This document shows positions 28,667 through 36,762 of a DNA stretch of 64,000 bases, piece by piece. Numbering within the stretch: the stretch's first letter is position 1; each line of letters opens with the position of its first letter. Origin of the DNA: Microbacterium horticulturae. Its GTDB lineage: Bacteria > Actinomycetota > Actinomycetes > Actinomycetales > Microbacteriaceae. The stretch covers positions 434,001-498,000 of the forward strand of contig NZ_CP119108.1 of the NCBI RefSeq assembly GCF_029094505.1. The letters run 5' to 3'. The translations under genes and the position numbers were made by a program. Under the pieces are notes generated by a model. It did not search any database, was not told the origin of the DNA, and saw only the letters and a list, made by a program, of their open reading frames with translations.

Positions 28667-28680
28667 TCGAAGCGGTTCGA
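28667..28680. promoter_or_regulatory. LacI-type operator 2 (transporter promoter)
   Basis: TCGAAGCGGTTCGA matches the 14-mers at 25593 and 36700. A TTGACG at 28623-28628 could be a -35 box. An 8-bp inverted repeat (CGACAGTC/GACTGTCG, 28678-28704) follows in the leader. Confidence 0.6.
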
Positions 28681-28760
28681 CAGTCAGCTCTCCCGAGACT
28701 GTCGGACACGGCTGCGGACCGATGCCCGGCGGCACGATCCCGAACGCACGAAGGAGTGAG

Positions 28761-28808
28761 ATGCGAGTAGTGAGCCCTCGAGGCGATGGGCGGGTGATCG
28801 CCCGATGA
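28761..28808 (+). CDS. 15-codon leader peptide coupled to the permease gene
   Basis: ATG 28761 is preceded by AAGGAG at 28751-28756. The frame encodes 15 residues (MRVVSPRGDGRVIAR) and its TGA overlaps the permease ATG (ATGA, 28805-28808). The permease itself has no ribosome site of its own, so its translation may depend on this short frame. Four Arg codons (CGA, CGA, CGG, CGA), three of them rare in high-GC genomes, could slow ribosomes. Its function is inferred only from layout. Confidence 0.5.
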   Translation: MRVVSPRGDGRVIAR

Positions 28809-29791
28809 CGGTTCAGACGGCCATGGTCCAAGAGGTGGCCGCGGCCGGCATCGAGCCGACGGGCGCAAAGCCCACCCGCCGGCGCGGCAGGCCGTCGCGC
28901 AAGTCGATCGGGATGTTCCTGTGCATCGTCCCGTTCCTGGTCCTGGTGTTCCTGTTCTCGTACTTCCCCCTGTACGGCTGGATCTACGCGCTCTTCGACT
29001 ACAAGCCGGCGCTGGGTCTGTCGGGCAGCGAGTTCGTCGGGCTGCAGTGGTTCCGGATGCTGGTCAGCTCGCCGACGCAGCTCGCCGAGATCGGCCAGGT
29101 GCTGCTGAACACCCTGGCCATCAGCTTCCTCGGGATCGCGACGTCCATCCTTCCGCTGGGCTTCGCGGTGTTCCTCAACGAGGTGCGCACCCCGTGGTTC
29201 CGTAATGCCGTCCAGACGTTGACCACCCTGCCGAACTTCATCTCGTGGGTGCTCGTCTACATGATCGCCTTCTCGCTGTTCTCGAGCACGGGCCTGGTCA
29301 ACAGCGTGCTCAACGACTGGGGCCTCATCTCGACCCCGATCAAATTCCTCGACACCGACCAGCACATCTGGCTCACGATGACCCTCTGGAGCATCTGGAA
29401 GGGCCTGGGCTGGGGAGCGATCATCTACCTCGCCGCTATCTCGGGCATCGACCAGTCGCTGTACGAGTCGGCGCGCATCGACGGCGCCGGCCGCTTCCAG
29501 ACGATGTGGTACATCACGATCCCCCAGCTCATGCCGACCTACCTCGTGCTGCTGCTGCTGTCGGTCGCCAACCTGCTGAACAACGGCATGGAGCAGTACT
29601 TCGTGTTCCAGAACGCGTTCAACAAGGAACACATCCAGGTGCTCGACCTGTACGTCTACAACATCGGCATCACCGGCAACAGCCTGTCGATGGCGACCGC
29701 GATCGGCATGCTCAAGAGCGTCATCTCGGTCATCCTCCTGTTCACCGTCAATGCGATCGCCAAGCGCGTTCGCGGCGCATCGATCGTCTGA
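28805..29791 (+). CDS. Oligosaccharide ABC transporter permease (LplB/YteP-type)
   Basis: 328 residues with about six membrane segments from residue 37. The PLYGWIYALFDYKP opening and EAA loop ESARIDGAGRFQTMWYITIPQLMP are typical of LplB-type permeases, which import plant-wall oligosaccharides in Firmicutes and actinobacteria. It is the first subunit gene of the transporter operon. No ATP-binding subunit is encoded nearby, so a shared MsmX-like ATPase elsewhere is likely. Start defined by ATGA overlap with the leader frame. Confidence 0.93.
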   Translation: MTVQTAMVQEVAAAGIEPTGAKPTRRRGRPSRKSIGMFLCIVPFLVLVFLFSYFPLYGWIYALFDYKPALGLSGSEFVGLQWFRMLVSSPTQLAEIGQVLLNTLAISFLGIATSILPLGFAVFLNEVRTPWFRNAVQTLTTLPNFISWVLVYMIAFSLFSSTGLVNSVLNDWGLISTPIKFLDTDQHIWLTMTLWSIWKGLGWGAIIYLAAISGIDQSLYESARIDGAGRFQTMWYITIPQLMPTYLVLLLLSVANLLNNGMEQYFVFQNAFNKEHIQVLDLYVYNIGITGNSLSMATAIGMLKSVISVILLFTVNAIAKRVRGASIV

Positions 29792-29804
29792 GGAGTCGCG
29801 AACG

Positions 29805-30725
29805 ATGAGCACCGTCTCTGCCGGGGTACGCAATCGCCGGGCCGGCGACATGATCTTCACGATCATCAACTACGGGGTCTTCCTGCTGCTGGTCTTCCTG
29901 TGCGCCTACCCCTTCTATTACCTGATCATCAACTCGGTCAGCGCCAACGACGTGTCCGCGCTGGGCGATGTGCGCTGGTGGCCGGTCGGCTTCCACCTGG
30001 GCAACTACAAAGAGGTGTTCCACCTGCAGGGCCTGCCGCTCGCGGCAGTGGTCAGCCTCGGCCGTACCGTCATCGGCACCGCCGCCACCGTGCTGGCGTC
30101 GGCGTTCCTGGGCTTCATGTTCACCCAGAGCAAGATGTGGGCTCGACAGTTCTGGTACCGCTTCATCATCGTCACGATGTACTTCAGCGCGGGCCTGATC
30201 CCGGTGTTCATCATCATGAAGACGCTGGGCCTGACCAACAACTTCTGGGTGTACGTGCTGCCGTTCATCGTGCAGCCGTTCTTCATCATCCTGGTGAAGA
30301 CCTACGTCGAATCGATGCCCGAGTCGCTCCAGGAAGCCGCCGAGGTCGACGGCGCGAACATCGTGCAGATCTTCTTCCGCGTGTACCTGCCGAATATGAC
30401 GCCGATCCTGGCGACCGTCGCCATCTTCGCGGCCGTCGCGCAGTGGAACAGCTTCCAGGACACGCTGATCTACATCACCGACCAGAGCCTGTACACGCTC
30501 CAGTACCTGCTGTACATGTTCATCAACCAGGCCAACAGCCTCGCCCAGGCGGCACAGAACTCCGGGGGCGACCTGTCGTCGATCATCTCGGCCGCCACCT
30601 CGCAGACCCCGACGTCCATCCGGATGACGGTCTCGGTGATCGTCGTGCTGCCGATCATCTTCATCTACCCCCTGTTCCAGCGCTTCTTCGTGAAGGGCAT
30701 CATGCTGGGCGCCGTCAAGGGTTGA
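29805..30725 (+). CDS. Oligosaccharide ABC transporter permease (LplC/YtcP-type)
   Basis: 306 residues with six predicted membrane segments. The EAA loop reads EAAEVDGANIVQIFFRVYLPNM. It pairs with the preceding permease to form the channel of a carbohydrate uptake-1-type importer. ATG 29805 has GAGGAG about 10 nt upstream and lies 13 bp after the previous stop, so the genes are co-transcribed. Confidence 0.93.
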   Translation: MSTVSAGVRNRRAGDMIFTIINYGVFLLLVFLCAYPFYYLIINSVSANDVSALGDVRWWPVGFHLGNYKEVFHLQGLPLAAVVSLGRTVIGTAATVLASAFLGFMFTQSKMWARQFWYRFIIVTMYFSAGLIPVFIIMKTLGLTNNFWVYVLPFIVQPFFIILVKTYVESMPESLQEAAEVDGANIVQIFFRVYLPNMTPILATVAIFAAVAQWNSFQDTLIYITDQSLYTLQYLLYMFINQANSLAQAAQNSGGDLSSIISAATSQTPTSIRMTVSVIVVLPIIFIYPLFQRFFVKGIMLGAVKG

Positions 30726-30755
30726 CTGCGGCCGGTCCCACCAGAAAGGAATGCA

Positions 30756-32510
30756 ATGAAGCTGAAGAGGAAGGTGGCCTTCGCGGCCGTCGCGCTCCTC
30801 GCCGCCGGACTCCTCTCCTCCTGCAGCGGAGGCGGGTCGTCCACGGGTGACACAAAGGCAGTGAGCTCTTTCCCCGCGAAGTGGGACAAGGAGATCACGA
30901 TCGACGTCTTCGACGGGCTCGCGAACTACATGGGCATGCAGAAGGGGTGGTTCGCGAAGATCGTCAAAGACAAGTTCAACATGAAGTTGAACATCATCGC
31001 CCCGAACGTCGCCGGCGGTGGCGACACGCTCTACAACACGCGTGTGGCCGCGGGCGACCTGGGCGACCTGATCATCACCGATCAGGGTGAGAAGCTCGAT
31101 GACCTCGTCCAGGGCGGGCTCGTGCAGGACCTCTCGAAGTACTACCCGGCGATGAAGAACGTCTCGAAATACCAGGCGGCGGTCGACTACGTCAACAAGG
31201 GCAAGGACGGCGTGTACGCCCTGCCCACCCAGGTCTCGTCGATCAAGCCGACGCAGTCGTCGGAGGGCCTCGACCCGACGTTCGGTCCGTACCTGCGCTG
31301 GGACCTGTACAAGAAGCTCGGCTACCCGCAGGTGAACACCCTCGAAGACCTGCTGCCGGTGCTCAAGCAGATGCAGGACCTTGAGCCCACCGCGCCCAAC
31401 GGCAAGAAGGTCTACGCCCTCTCCCTGTTCAAGGACTGGGACGGCAACATGATGAACAACGCGAAGCAGCCCACGACGTACTACGGGTACGACGAGCTCG
31501 GCTTCGTGCTGGCAAAGGCCGACGGATCGGACTACCAGAGCATCATCGACCCCAACGGCCAGTACATGCGCACGCTGAAGTTCTTCTACGACGCCAACAA
31601 GATGGGCCTGGTCGACCCCGAGTCGACGACGCAGAACTACGACACGCTGTTCTCGAAGTACCAGAACGGCCAGGTCCTGTTCTCGTGGTGGCCCTGGCTC
31701 GGCCAGTCGGCTTACAACACCGAGGCGAACACGACCGCCGGGCGCGGCTTCGAGATCGCCCCGTTGAAGGACATGGACGTGTTCTCGTACGGTGCGTCCG
31801 CCTACGGCGGCAAGCAGGTGCTGTCGATCGGCTCGAAGGCCGAGGACCCGGAGCGCATCGCCGCCTTCATCAACTGGCTGTATTCGCAGGAGGGCACGTA
31901 CTCCAACGGCAGCCAGACCGGCGCCGCTGCGGGCCCGCAGGGCCTGACCTGGGATGTCGCCAGCGACGGCAAGCCGGCGCTCACCGACTTCGGCAAGCAG
32001 GTCTTCATCGATGGCAAGGGCACGGTCCCTGCGGAGTGGGGCGGTGGAGACTACACCGACGGCGTCTCGACGCTGAACGTCAGCCTCGTGCTGCCCAACG
32101 ACGTCGACGAGAAGACGGGCTACCCGTACAACTATCAGTTCTGGCCGTCGTACCAGAAGCTCACGTCCACTGCACTGAGCAAGGACTGGTCCTCGCACAT
32201 GGACGACGCCACCTCGACGATGGACTACCTGAAGAAGAACGACCAGCTCCTGGTTGCGCCCGGTGCCAGCTACACGGCGCCGACCGACAGCTCTGAGATC
32301 CAGACGCTGCGCAACCAGATCAAGGCCGTCATCGTCCAGTACTCGTGGAAGATGTCGTTCGCCAAGAACGACGCCCAGTTCGACTCGCTGCAGAAGGAGC
32401 TCATCTCCAAGGCGAACGGTCTGGGCTTCGACAAGGTGCTCAAGGTCGACATGGACAACGCGAAGGCCCAGAACACGGCCCGCGTGGACGTCGCCAAGAA
32501 GCTCGGCTGA
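30756..32510 (+). CDS. Oligosaccharide ABC transporter substrate-binding lipoprotein (LplA-type)
   Basis: 584 residues, long for a sugar-binding protein, as expected for LplA/YtcQ proteins that hold oligosaccharides. The signal ends in LLSSC (Cys23), giving a membrane-anchored extracellular receptor. Many Trp/Tyr residues (KGWF, SWWPWLGQ, FWPSYQ) fit stacking against sugar rings. RBS AGAAAGGA precedes ATG 30756. Last gene of the transporter operon, followed by a strong terminator. Confidence 0.93.
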   Translation: MKLKRKVAFAAVALLAAGLLSSCSGGGSSTGDTKAVSSFPAKWDKEITIDVFDGLANYMGMQKGWFAKIVKDKFNMKLNIIAPNVAGGGDTLYNTRVAAGDLGDLIITDQGEKLDDLVQGGLVQDLSKYYPAMKNVSKYQAAVDYVNKGKDGVYALPTQVSSIKPTQSSEGLDPTFGPYLRWDLYKKLGYPQVNTLEDLLPVLKQMQDLEPTAPNGKKVYALSLFKDWDGNMMNNAKQPTTYYGYDELGFVLAKADGSDYQSIIDPNGQYMRTLKFFYDANKMGLVDPESTTQNYDTLFSKYQNGQVLFSWWPWLGQSAYNTEANTTAGRGFEIAPLKDMDVFSYGASAYGGKQVLSIGSKAEDPERIAAFINWLYSQEGTYSNGSQTGAAAGPQGLTWDVASDGKPALTDFGKQVFIDGKGTVPAEWGGGDYTDGVSTLNVSLVLPNDVDEKTGYPYNYQFWPSYQKLTSTALSKDWSSHMDDATSTMDYLKKNDQLLVAPGASYTAPTDSSEIQTLRNQIKAVIVQYSWKMSFAKNDAQFDSLQKELISKANGLGFDKVLKVDMDNAKAQNTARVDVAKKLG

Positions 32511-32522
32511 CCGCCGACACGG

Positions 32523-32552
32523 GGGCCCGGAGCGCGCAGGCGCTCCGGGCCC
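32523..32552 (+). terminator. Terminator hairpin after the transporter operon
   Basis: GGGCCCGGAGCG (32523-32534) pairs perfectly with CGCTCCGGGCCC (32541-32552) across a 6-nt loop, 13 bp after the stop and followed by TTCGTCGT. Confidence 0.8.
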
Positions 32553-32623
32553 TTCGTCGTGCGTGCGGTCCGACGCTGTGCACGCAGGTGGCGGCCCGCG
32601 CGTGGGCCCGCCGAGGTGGAGCA

Positions 32624-32650
32624 GGGGAGAGGGGAGAGAAGGGAGGGGGG
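32624..32650 (+). other. G-rich tract able to form a G-quadruplex
   Basis: Four runs of three or more G separated by AGA, AGAGAA and A, in the convergent gap between the transporter and DUF624 genes. Confidence 0.5.
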
Positions 32651-32664
32651 ACAGTAACGATGCG

Positions 32665-32687
32665 GGATGCCGCAAGCCGCGGCATCC
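32665..32687. repeat. Inverted pair of the abundant 9-mer
   Basis: GGATGCCGC (32665-32673) and GCGGCATCC (32679-32687) form a hairpin with a 5-nt loop just beyond the DUF624 stop. Confidence 0.7.
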
Positions 32688-32690
32688 ACC

Positions 32691-33296
32691 TCACGAAAGG
32701 TGGCGGGAGAACACCGATCGGAACAGGAACGCCGTGGCGTAGGCACCCACCGAGAACCCGACGGTGAGCAGGATGAACACGAACGGATGGAACAGCAGCG
32801 TGATGCACACCAGCGCGACCGGGATGAGGATGAGCCCGAAGGTGCGCGAAGGTTCGGCACCGGGCAGCAGCAGCGCGTTCTTGAGGGTCTGTTTCAGCGG
32901 CGTCGTGAACCAGGCGACCAGGGCCATCGCGTACATCCATGCGATGAACAGGTAGAGCGCCGCGATGGCCGCGATGACGGCGGCGATGCCGCTGAGCGCA
33001 CCGGGGTTCGCCCACCAGAACACGACGCTGTAGGCCAGCAGCAGTGCCGGCAGCAGCAGGCACAGCGAAGCCAGCGACGCACGCGCGAAGTTGCGGCCGA
33101 AGGCGGGCAGATAGTCCTTCAGCGGATGGCCGCTCTCGTCGTCGGCGAAGCGGATCGTCACCTCATACAGGGCGGAGGTCGCCGCACCGATCGTCACCAC
33201 CGGCAGGCAGGTGACCAGGTACAGCAGATTGAGGGCGACGAACGCGAGGAACGTCGTAACCCCCTGCGCGGTCTTGCCGCCCGGATCGATCGGCAC
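32691..33296 (-). CDS. DUF624 (YesL-like) membrane protein
   Basis: 201 residues from GTG 33296, with about five hydrophobic segments (FLAFVALNLLYLVTCLP, LLLPALLLAYSVVFWW, ALYLFIAWMYAMALVAWF, LILIPVALVCITLL, FVFILLTVGFSVGAY). The TCLPVVTIGAATSALY stretch is the DUF624 hallmark. Members of unknown function usually sit beside LplABC-type oligosaccharide transporters, as here. The start lies 3 bp after the LacI stop, so it is the last gene of the GH95-LacI-DUF624 operon. Confidence 0.82.
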   Translation of the reverse strand: MPIDPGGKTAQGVTTFLAFVALNLLYLVTCLPVVTIGAATSALYEVTIRFADDESGHPLKDYLPAFGRNFARASLASLCLLLPALLLAYSVVFWWANPGALSGIAAVIAAIAALYLFIAWMYAMALVAWFTTPLKQTLKNALLLPGAEPSRTFGLILIPVALVCITLLFHPFVFILLTVGFSVGAYATAFLFRSVFSRHLS

Positions 33297-33298
33297 GA

Positions 33299-34270
33299 TT
33301 ACGCCCCCGCTGACGCCAGCACCGGCGGCAGCAGCACGACCTTCTCGCGTTGCTCGCCTGCGAGCAGGCCGCGCAGCGCGTCGGCGGCGGCCGCGCCGAT
33401 GCCCTCGGCGGGGATCGCGATACTGTCGGCGAGGCCCGACACGGTCTGCGCGATCTCGGCCGGGCACAGCGCGATCACGCCGAGCTCGTGCGCGCTCGAG
33501 GCCAGGTGCGCGGCGATGTGCGGCAGCGCGCCCTCGTTGTGGATCAGGATGCCGCTGAGGCTCGGTTCGGCGGCGAGCACCGCGTCGACGACCTGGGTCG
33601 ACTCGGCCCCGGTCGGACAGGCGTGCACGCTGCCGACGAGGGCGAGCTCGTCGCACGCCGACAGGAATCCGCGCACGAGGCGGTCGGCGTAGGAGGTGTG
33701 ACGCTCGAGCACCTCGGCGGGTGCGCCGAACAACGCGACGCGGCGGTGACCGAGCTCGGCGAGCCGGTGGGCGGCCAGCCGCCCCGCGGCTTCGAAGTCG
33801 AAGTCCACGCAGACCAGACCATCGGCACCGGCCGGCAGCCCGATGAGCACGCTCGGCACGTCGAGCCCCTCGAGCGTCTTGATGCGGGGGTCGTCGGATT
33901 CGACATCCATCACCAGCAGCGCGTCGACCATCGAGGCGCGCGCGGCGTGGCTCAGGCCCGATGCATCGTCACTGGTCAACAGCAGGATGTCGTACTGCAG
34001 CGACCGCGCCTCGGTGACGATGCCCGCCACGATCTGCATCACCACGTGCACGTCGACCCCGGCGCGCAGTGGCGCCTGCAGGCCGATGACGTTGGTCGAC
34101 CGCGAGGCGAGTGAGCGGGCGCTCGCGTGCGGGCTGTATTCCAGATCGGCAATAGCTTCGGCGACGCGGTCGCGTGTCTCTTGCGAGATGGTGCGCTTGC
34201 CGCTCATCACGTACGACACGGTCGAAATGGAGACGCCGGCGGCCCGCGCGACGTCCGCGATGGTCACCAT
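33299..34270 (-). CDS. LacI-family transcriptional regulator
   Basis: 323 residues. N-terminal helix-turn-helix and hinge: [39 protein letters not shown]. Residues 60-320 form the sugar-binding core. It is the obvious repressor for the three TCGAA-N-CG-N-TTCGA sites at 25593, 28667 and 36700, by inference. The 36700 site lies in its own operon's promoter, so autoregulation is likely. ATG 34270 has GGGAGACC upstream and overlaps the GH95 stop by 7 bp. Confidence 0.93.
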   Translation of the reverse strand: MVTIADVARAAGVSISTVSYVMSGKRTISQETRDRVAEAIADLEYSPHASARSLASRSTNVIGLQAPLRAGVDVHVVMQIVAGIVTEARSLQYDILLLTSDDASGLSHAARASMVDALLVMDVESDDPRIKTLEGLDVPSVLIGLPAGADGLVCVDFDFEAAGRLAAHRLAELGHRRVALFGAPAEVLERHTSYADRLVRGFLSACDELALVGSVHACPTGAESTQVVDAVLAAEPSLSGILIHNEGALPHIAAHLASSAHELGVIALCPAEIAQTVSGLADSIAIPAEGIGAAAADALRGLLAGEQREKVVLLPPVLASAGA

Positions 34271-36675
34271 GCGGTCTCCCTCGAATCGATGGTCAGCGGG
34301 TCGCCCGGCGCAAGCGTCAGACGGCGGTGGCCCCAGCCCGGAACCCGCACCTCCATTGTGATGGGTCGGGCGGCTGAGAGGCGGACCCGACGAGCCCGGC
34401 TGCCAGCCCAGTCGACGTCGACCGTCACCCCGCCGCGGGCGCGCAGCCCCCGCACCGACCCGGAGGGCCAGGCGGCCGGCAGCGCGGGCAGAATGTGCAG
34501 CGTCCCGTCGTGCGACTGCACGAGGGCTTCGGCGATCGCGGCGGTCACGCCCAGATTGCCGTCGATCTGGAACGGCGGGTGCGCGCTGAACAGATTCGGA
34601 TACAAGCCGCCGCGGTGACCGCTGTCACCGTTCTCGGCGGGGCCGGAGGAGGGACGCAGTGACAGGGCGAGCTGTTCGGCGAAGTGTTCGCCGTCGCCGA
34701 GCCGGGCCCACATCGCAGCCCGCCATGCCAGGGCCCAACCACTGGACTCGCGACCGCGCGCGATGATCGTCGCCGCGGCGGCTTCGGCCAGCTCGGGTGT
34801 GCGCTCGGGCGTGATCTGCGCGAACGGGAACAGCCCGACCAGGTGCGAGAGGTGCCGGTGGTGCGGGTCCTCGTCGGCGCGGGGCGGGTTCCACTCCTGC
34901 AGGCGCCCGGCGTCGCCGACGGCGGGGGTGGGCAGCAGCGCCACCACGCGCGTCAGCTCGTCGACCCAGACGTCGTCGCGGCCGAGGGCGGCCGCGGCAT
35001 CCCGGCACACCGACGCCAGCTCGCGGAACAGGGCGACGTCCATGGTCGAGGTCGTGCCGACGCCATACACCGCGCCGTTCTCGACGAAGCGGTTCTCCGG
35101 TGAAGTCGACGGGCTCGTCCACGCGCGGGTGCCGTCCGTCTGGATCCACGACAGCGCGAAGCGCGCGGTCGCCTCGAGCACGGGCCAGGCGCGGGTGCGC
35201 AGCGCGTCGAGGTCGCCGCCGAATGCGAATCGGTCCCAGAGGTGCAGCGCCAGCCAGACGCCCCCCATCGGCCAGAACGCCCACGAGACGTCGCCGTGGC
35301 CTGCGCCCACCGGCGCCGCATGCCCCCACGGGTCGGTGTTGTGGTGCAGCACCCAGCCGTCCACCCCGTGCAGTCGTCGGGCGACGTCGGCACCGGTCGT
35401 GGCCGCGACGCGCTCGACGAAACGCAGCAGCGGCTCGTGACACTCGGGCAGTGCCGTCGTCTCGGCCGGCCAGTACGCCATCTGCAGGTTGATGTTCGTG
35501 GTGTAGGCACACGACCACGGACCGGGCAGTTCGGCATTCCACAGGCCCTGCAGCGTCAGCGGTAGGGGACTGTCGCGCGTGGATGCCGCCAGCAGATATC
35601 GCCCGTAGTGGAAGACGAGGGCCGCAAGCCCGGGATCAGGGCGCTCCAGCGCACGCGCGACGCGCTCGTCGGTGTCGATCTCGGCGGCGTCGGCGGGGGA
35701 GGGCAAGTCGAGAGCGCAGCGGTCCATGAGGGCGGCGTGCGCCGCGGCGTGCGGCTCGTGTGCAGTCGCGGGGGCGGCGGGGGTGAAGGCGTCGAGCACG
35801 GCGCGGGCGCGGGTGGCGGCATCCCGCCCGTCGTCCGGCCCGCCGGGCAGAGACGGCGAGGTCGCCGTGCCGATCACGATCAGATGCGTGCGCGCCGGCG
35901 GCAGCTGCAGGCGATCGTCGACGAGGCGCCCGTCTGCCTCCGGCACGGATGCGCCGGTGCTGTGGGGCGTGAGTGCGACGGGGCCCGACTGCGCGCGGAT
36001 CGCCACCGCGCCGGTCCGTCCGTGCGCGGGGTCGTATCGCACGGGCTCGGTGGGGTGCTCGTGTCCCGGTGCGACGTCGACCGGCAGCATCCATTCGGCG
36101 ACCACGTCGCCGCCGACCTCGCGCGGGGCGCGCGCGGCCCGCAGCAGGCTGTCGATCGTCACGGTCACGGCGACCGCGGCATCGGCGGTGATGCGGTGCA
36201 CGAGGGTGCCCGAGGGCACGTCGGCCCAGGTCTCGTGAACGATGGATGCCCCGGCCGCCGTGTATGCGAGGGTCGCGATGCCGGTTCGCAGATCGAGCTC
36301 GCGGCGGCATTCCCGGGCAGCGGCGCCGGCGACCTCGATGTCGAGGTGCGCCAGCGGCAGATACGCCTGCACCCACGAGGTCTGCTGCCGCTGCAGCAGA
36401 CGTTCGGCTTCGGCGAGGTCGTCGCGCGCTATCGCGTCGCGCCCGGCAGCGAGGGCTTCGGGGCCGGCATCCTGCACGCCCGCGAGCGGGTCGGCGGAGG
36501 CGGGTCCCGACCACGCGGTGATGTCGTTCAGCCAGAGACGCAAGCCGCCGGGGCGCCCGCCGCACATGGCTGCGCGGGTGCCGTTGCCGACGGGAAGGGC
36601 ATCGGTCCAGGTGTGTGCAGCACGCGCGTAGCGGACGGCGAAGAGAGCATCACGGCTCGGCGTGGACAGCGGCAC
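34264..36675 (-). CDS. Glycoside hydrolase family 95 (alpha-L-fucosidase-like)
   Basis: 803 residues, close to the family norm. N-terminal super-sandwich domain with [16 protein letters not shown], then the catalytic (alpha/alpha)6 barrel with [26 protein letters not shown], which carries the conserved Asn residues, and a C-terminal [17 protein letters not shown] segment with the Asp. No signal peptide. The family removes alpha-1,2-L-fucose (or alpha-L-galactose), as found on fucosylated xyloglucan. GTG 36675 has a perfect TATACT box 7 nt upstream, so the mRNA is probably leaderless. It heads the operon with LacI and DUF624. Confidence 0.92.
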   Translation of the reverse strand: MPLSTPSRDALFAVRYARAAHTWTDALPVGNGTRAAMCGGRPGGLRLWLNDITAWSGPASADPLAGVQDAGPEALAAGRDAIARDDLAEAERLLQRQQTSWVQAYLPLAHLDIEVAGAAARECRRELDLRTGIATLAYTAAGASIVHETWADVPSGTLVHRITADAAVAVTVTIDSLLRAARAPREVGGDVVAEWMLPVDVAPGHEHPTEPVRYDPAHGRTGAVAIRAQSGPVALTPHSTGASVPEADGRLVDDRLQLPPARTHLIVIGTATSPSLPGGPDDGRDAATRARAVLDAFTPAAPATAHEPHAAAHAALMDRCALDLPSPADAAEIDTDERVARALERPDPGLAALVFHYGRYLLAASTRDSPLPLTLQGLWNAELPGPWSCAYTTNINLQMAYWPAETTALPECHEPLLRFVERVAATTGADVARRLHGVDGWVLHHNTDPWGHAAPVGAGHGDVSWAFWPMGGVWLALHLWDRFAFGGDLDALRTRAWPVLEATARFALSWIQTDGTRAWTSPSTSPENRFVENGAVYGVGTTSTMDVALFRELASVCRDAAAALGRDDVWVDELTRVVALLPTPAVGDAGRLQEWNPPRADEDPHHRHLSHLVGLFPFAQITPERTPELAEAAAATIIARGRESSGWALAWRAAMWARLGDGEHFAEQLALSLRPSSGPAENGDSGHRGGLYPNLFSAHPPFQIDGNLGVTAAIAEALVQSHDGTLHILPALPAAWPSGSVRGLRARGGVTVDVDWAGSRARRVRLSAARPITMEVRVPGWGHRRLTLAPGDPLTIDSRETAW

Positions 36676-36681
36676 AAAAGC

Positions 36682-36713
36682 TAGTATATGGTCTGGTTGT
36701 TGAAACGCTTCGA
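36682..36713. promoter_or_regulatory. Overlapping divergent promoters with LacI-type operator 3
   Basis: On the minus strand TATACT (36688-36683) ends 7 nt before GTG 36675. On the plus strand TAGTAT (36682-36687) could be the -10 for GH42. TTGAAACGCTTCGA (36700-36713) is the operator, placed at the GH42 start region and upstream of the GH95 -10. Confidence 0.65.
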
Positions 36714-36762
36714 CAGTTACGGAACACTGCCGACGACCACCCTCGACCCAGAGCTGGAGCCC

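Noticed and set aside
28569..28808. 79-codon frame linking GH43 to the permease (TGATG and ATGA junctions)
   Set aside because: It crosses two LacI-type operators and a probable promoter and its product has no protein-like pattern; only the last 15 codons, with their own ribosome site, are kept.
29748..32675. Long antisense open frame across the transporter genes
   Set aside because: Same GC-driven artefact; the plus strand encodes a complete LplABC-type transporter with ribosome sites.
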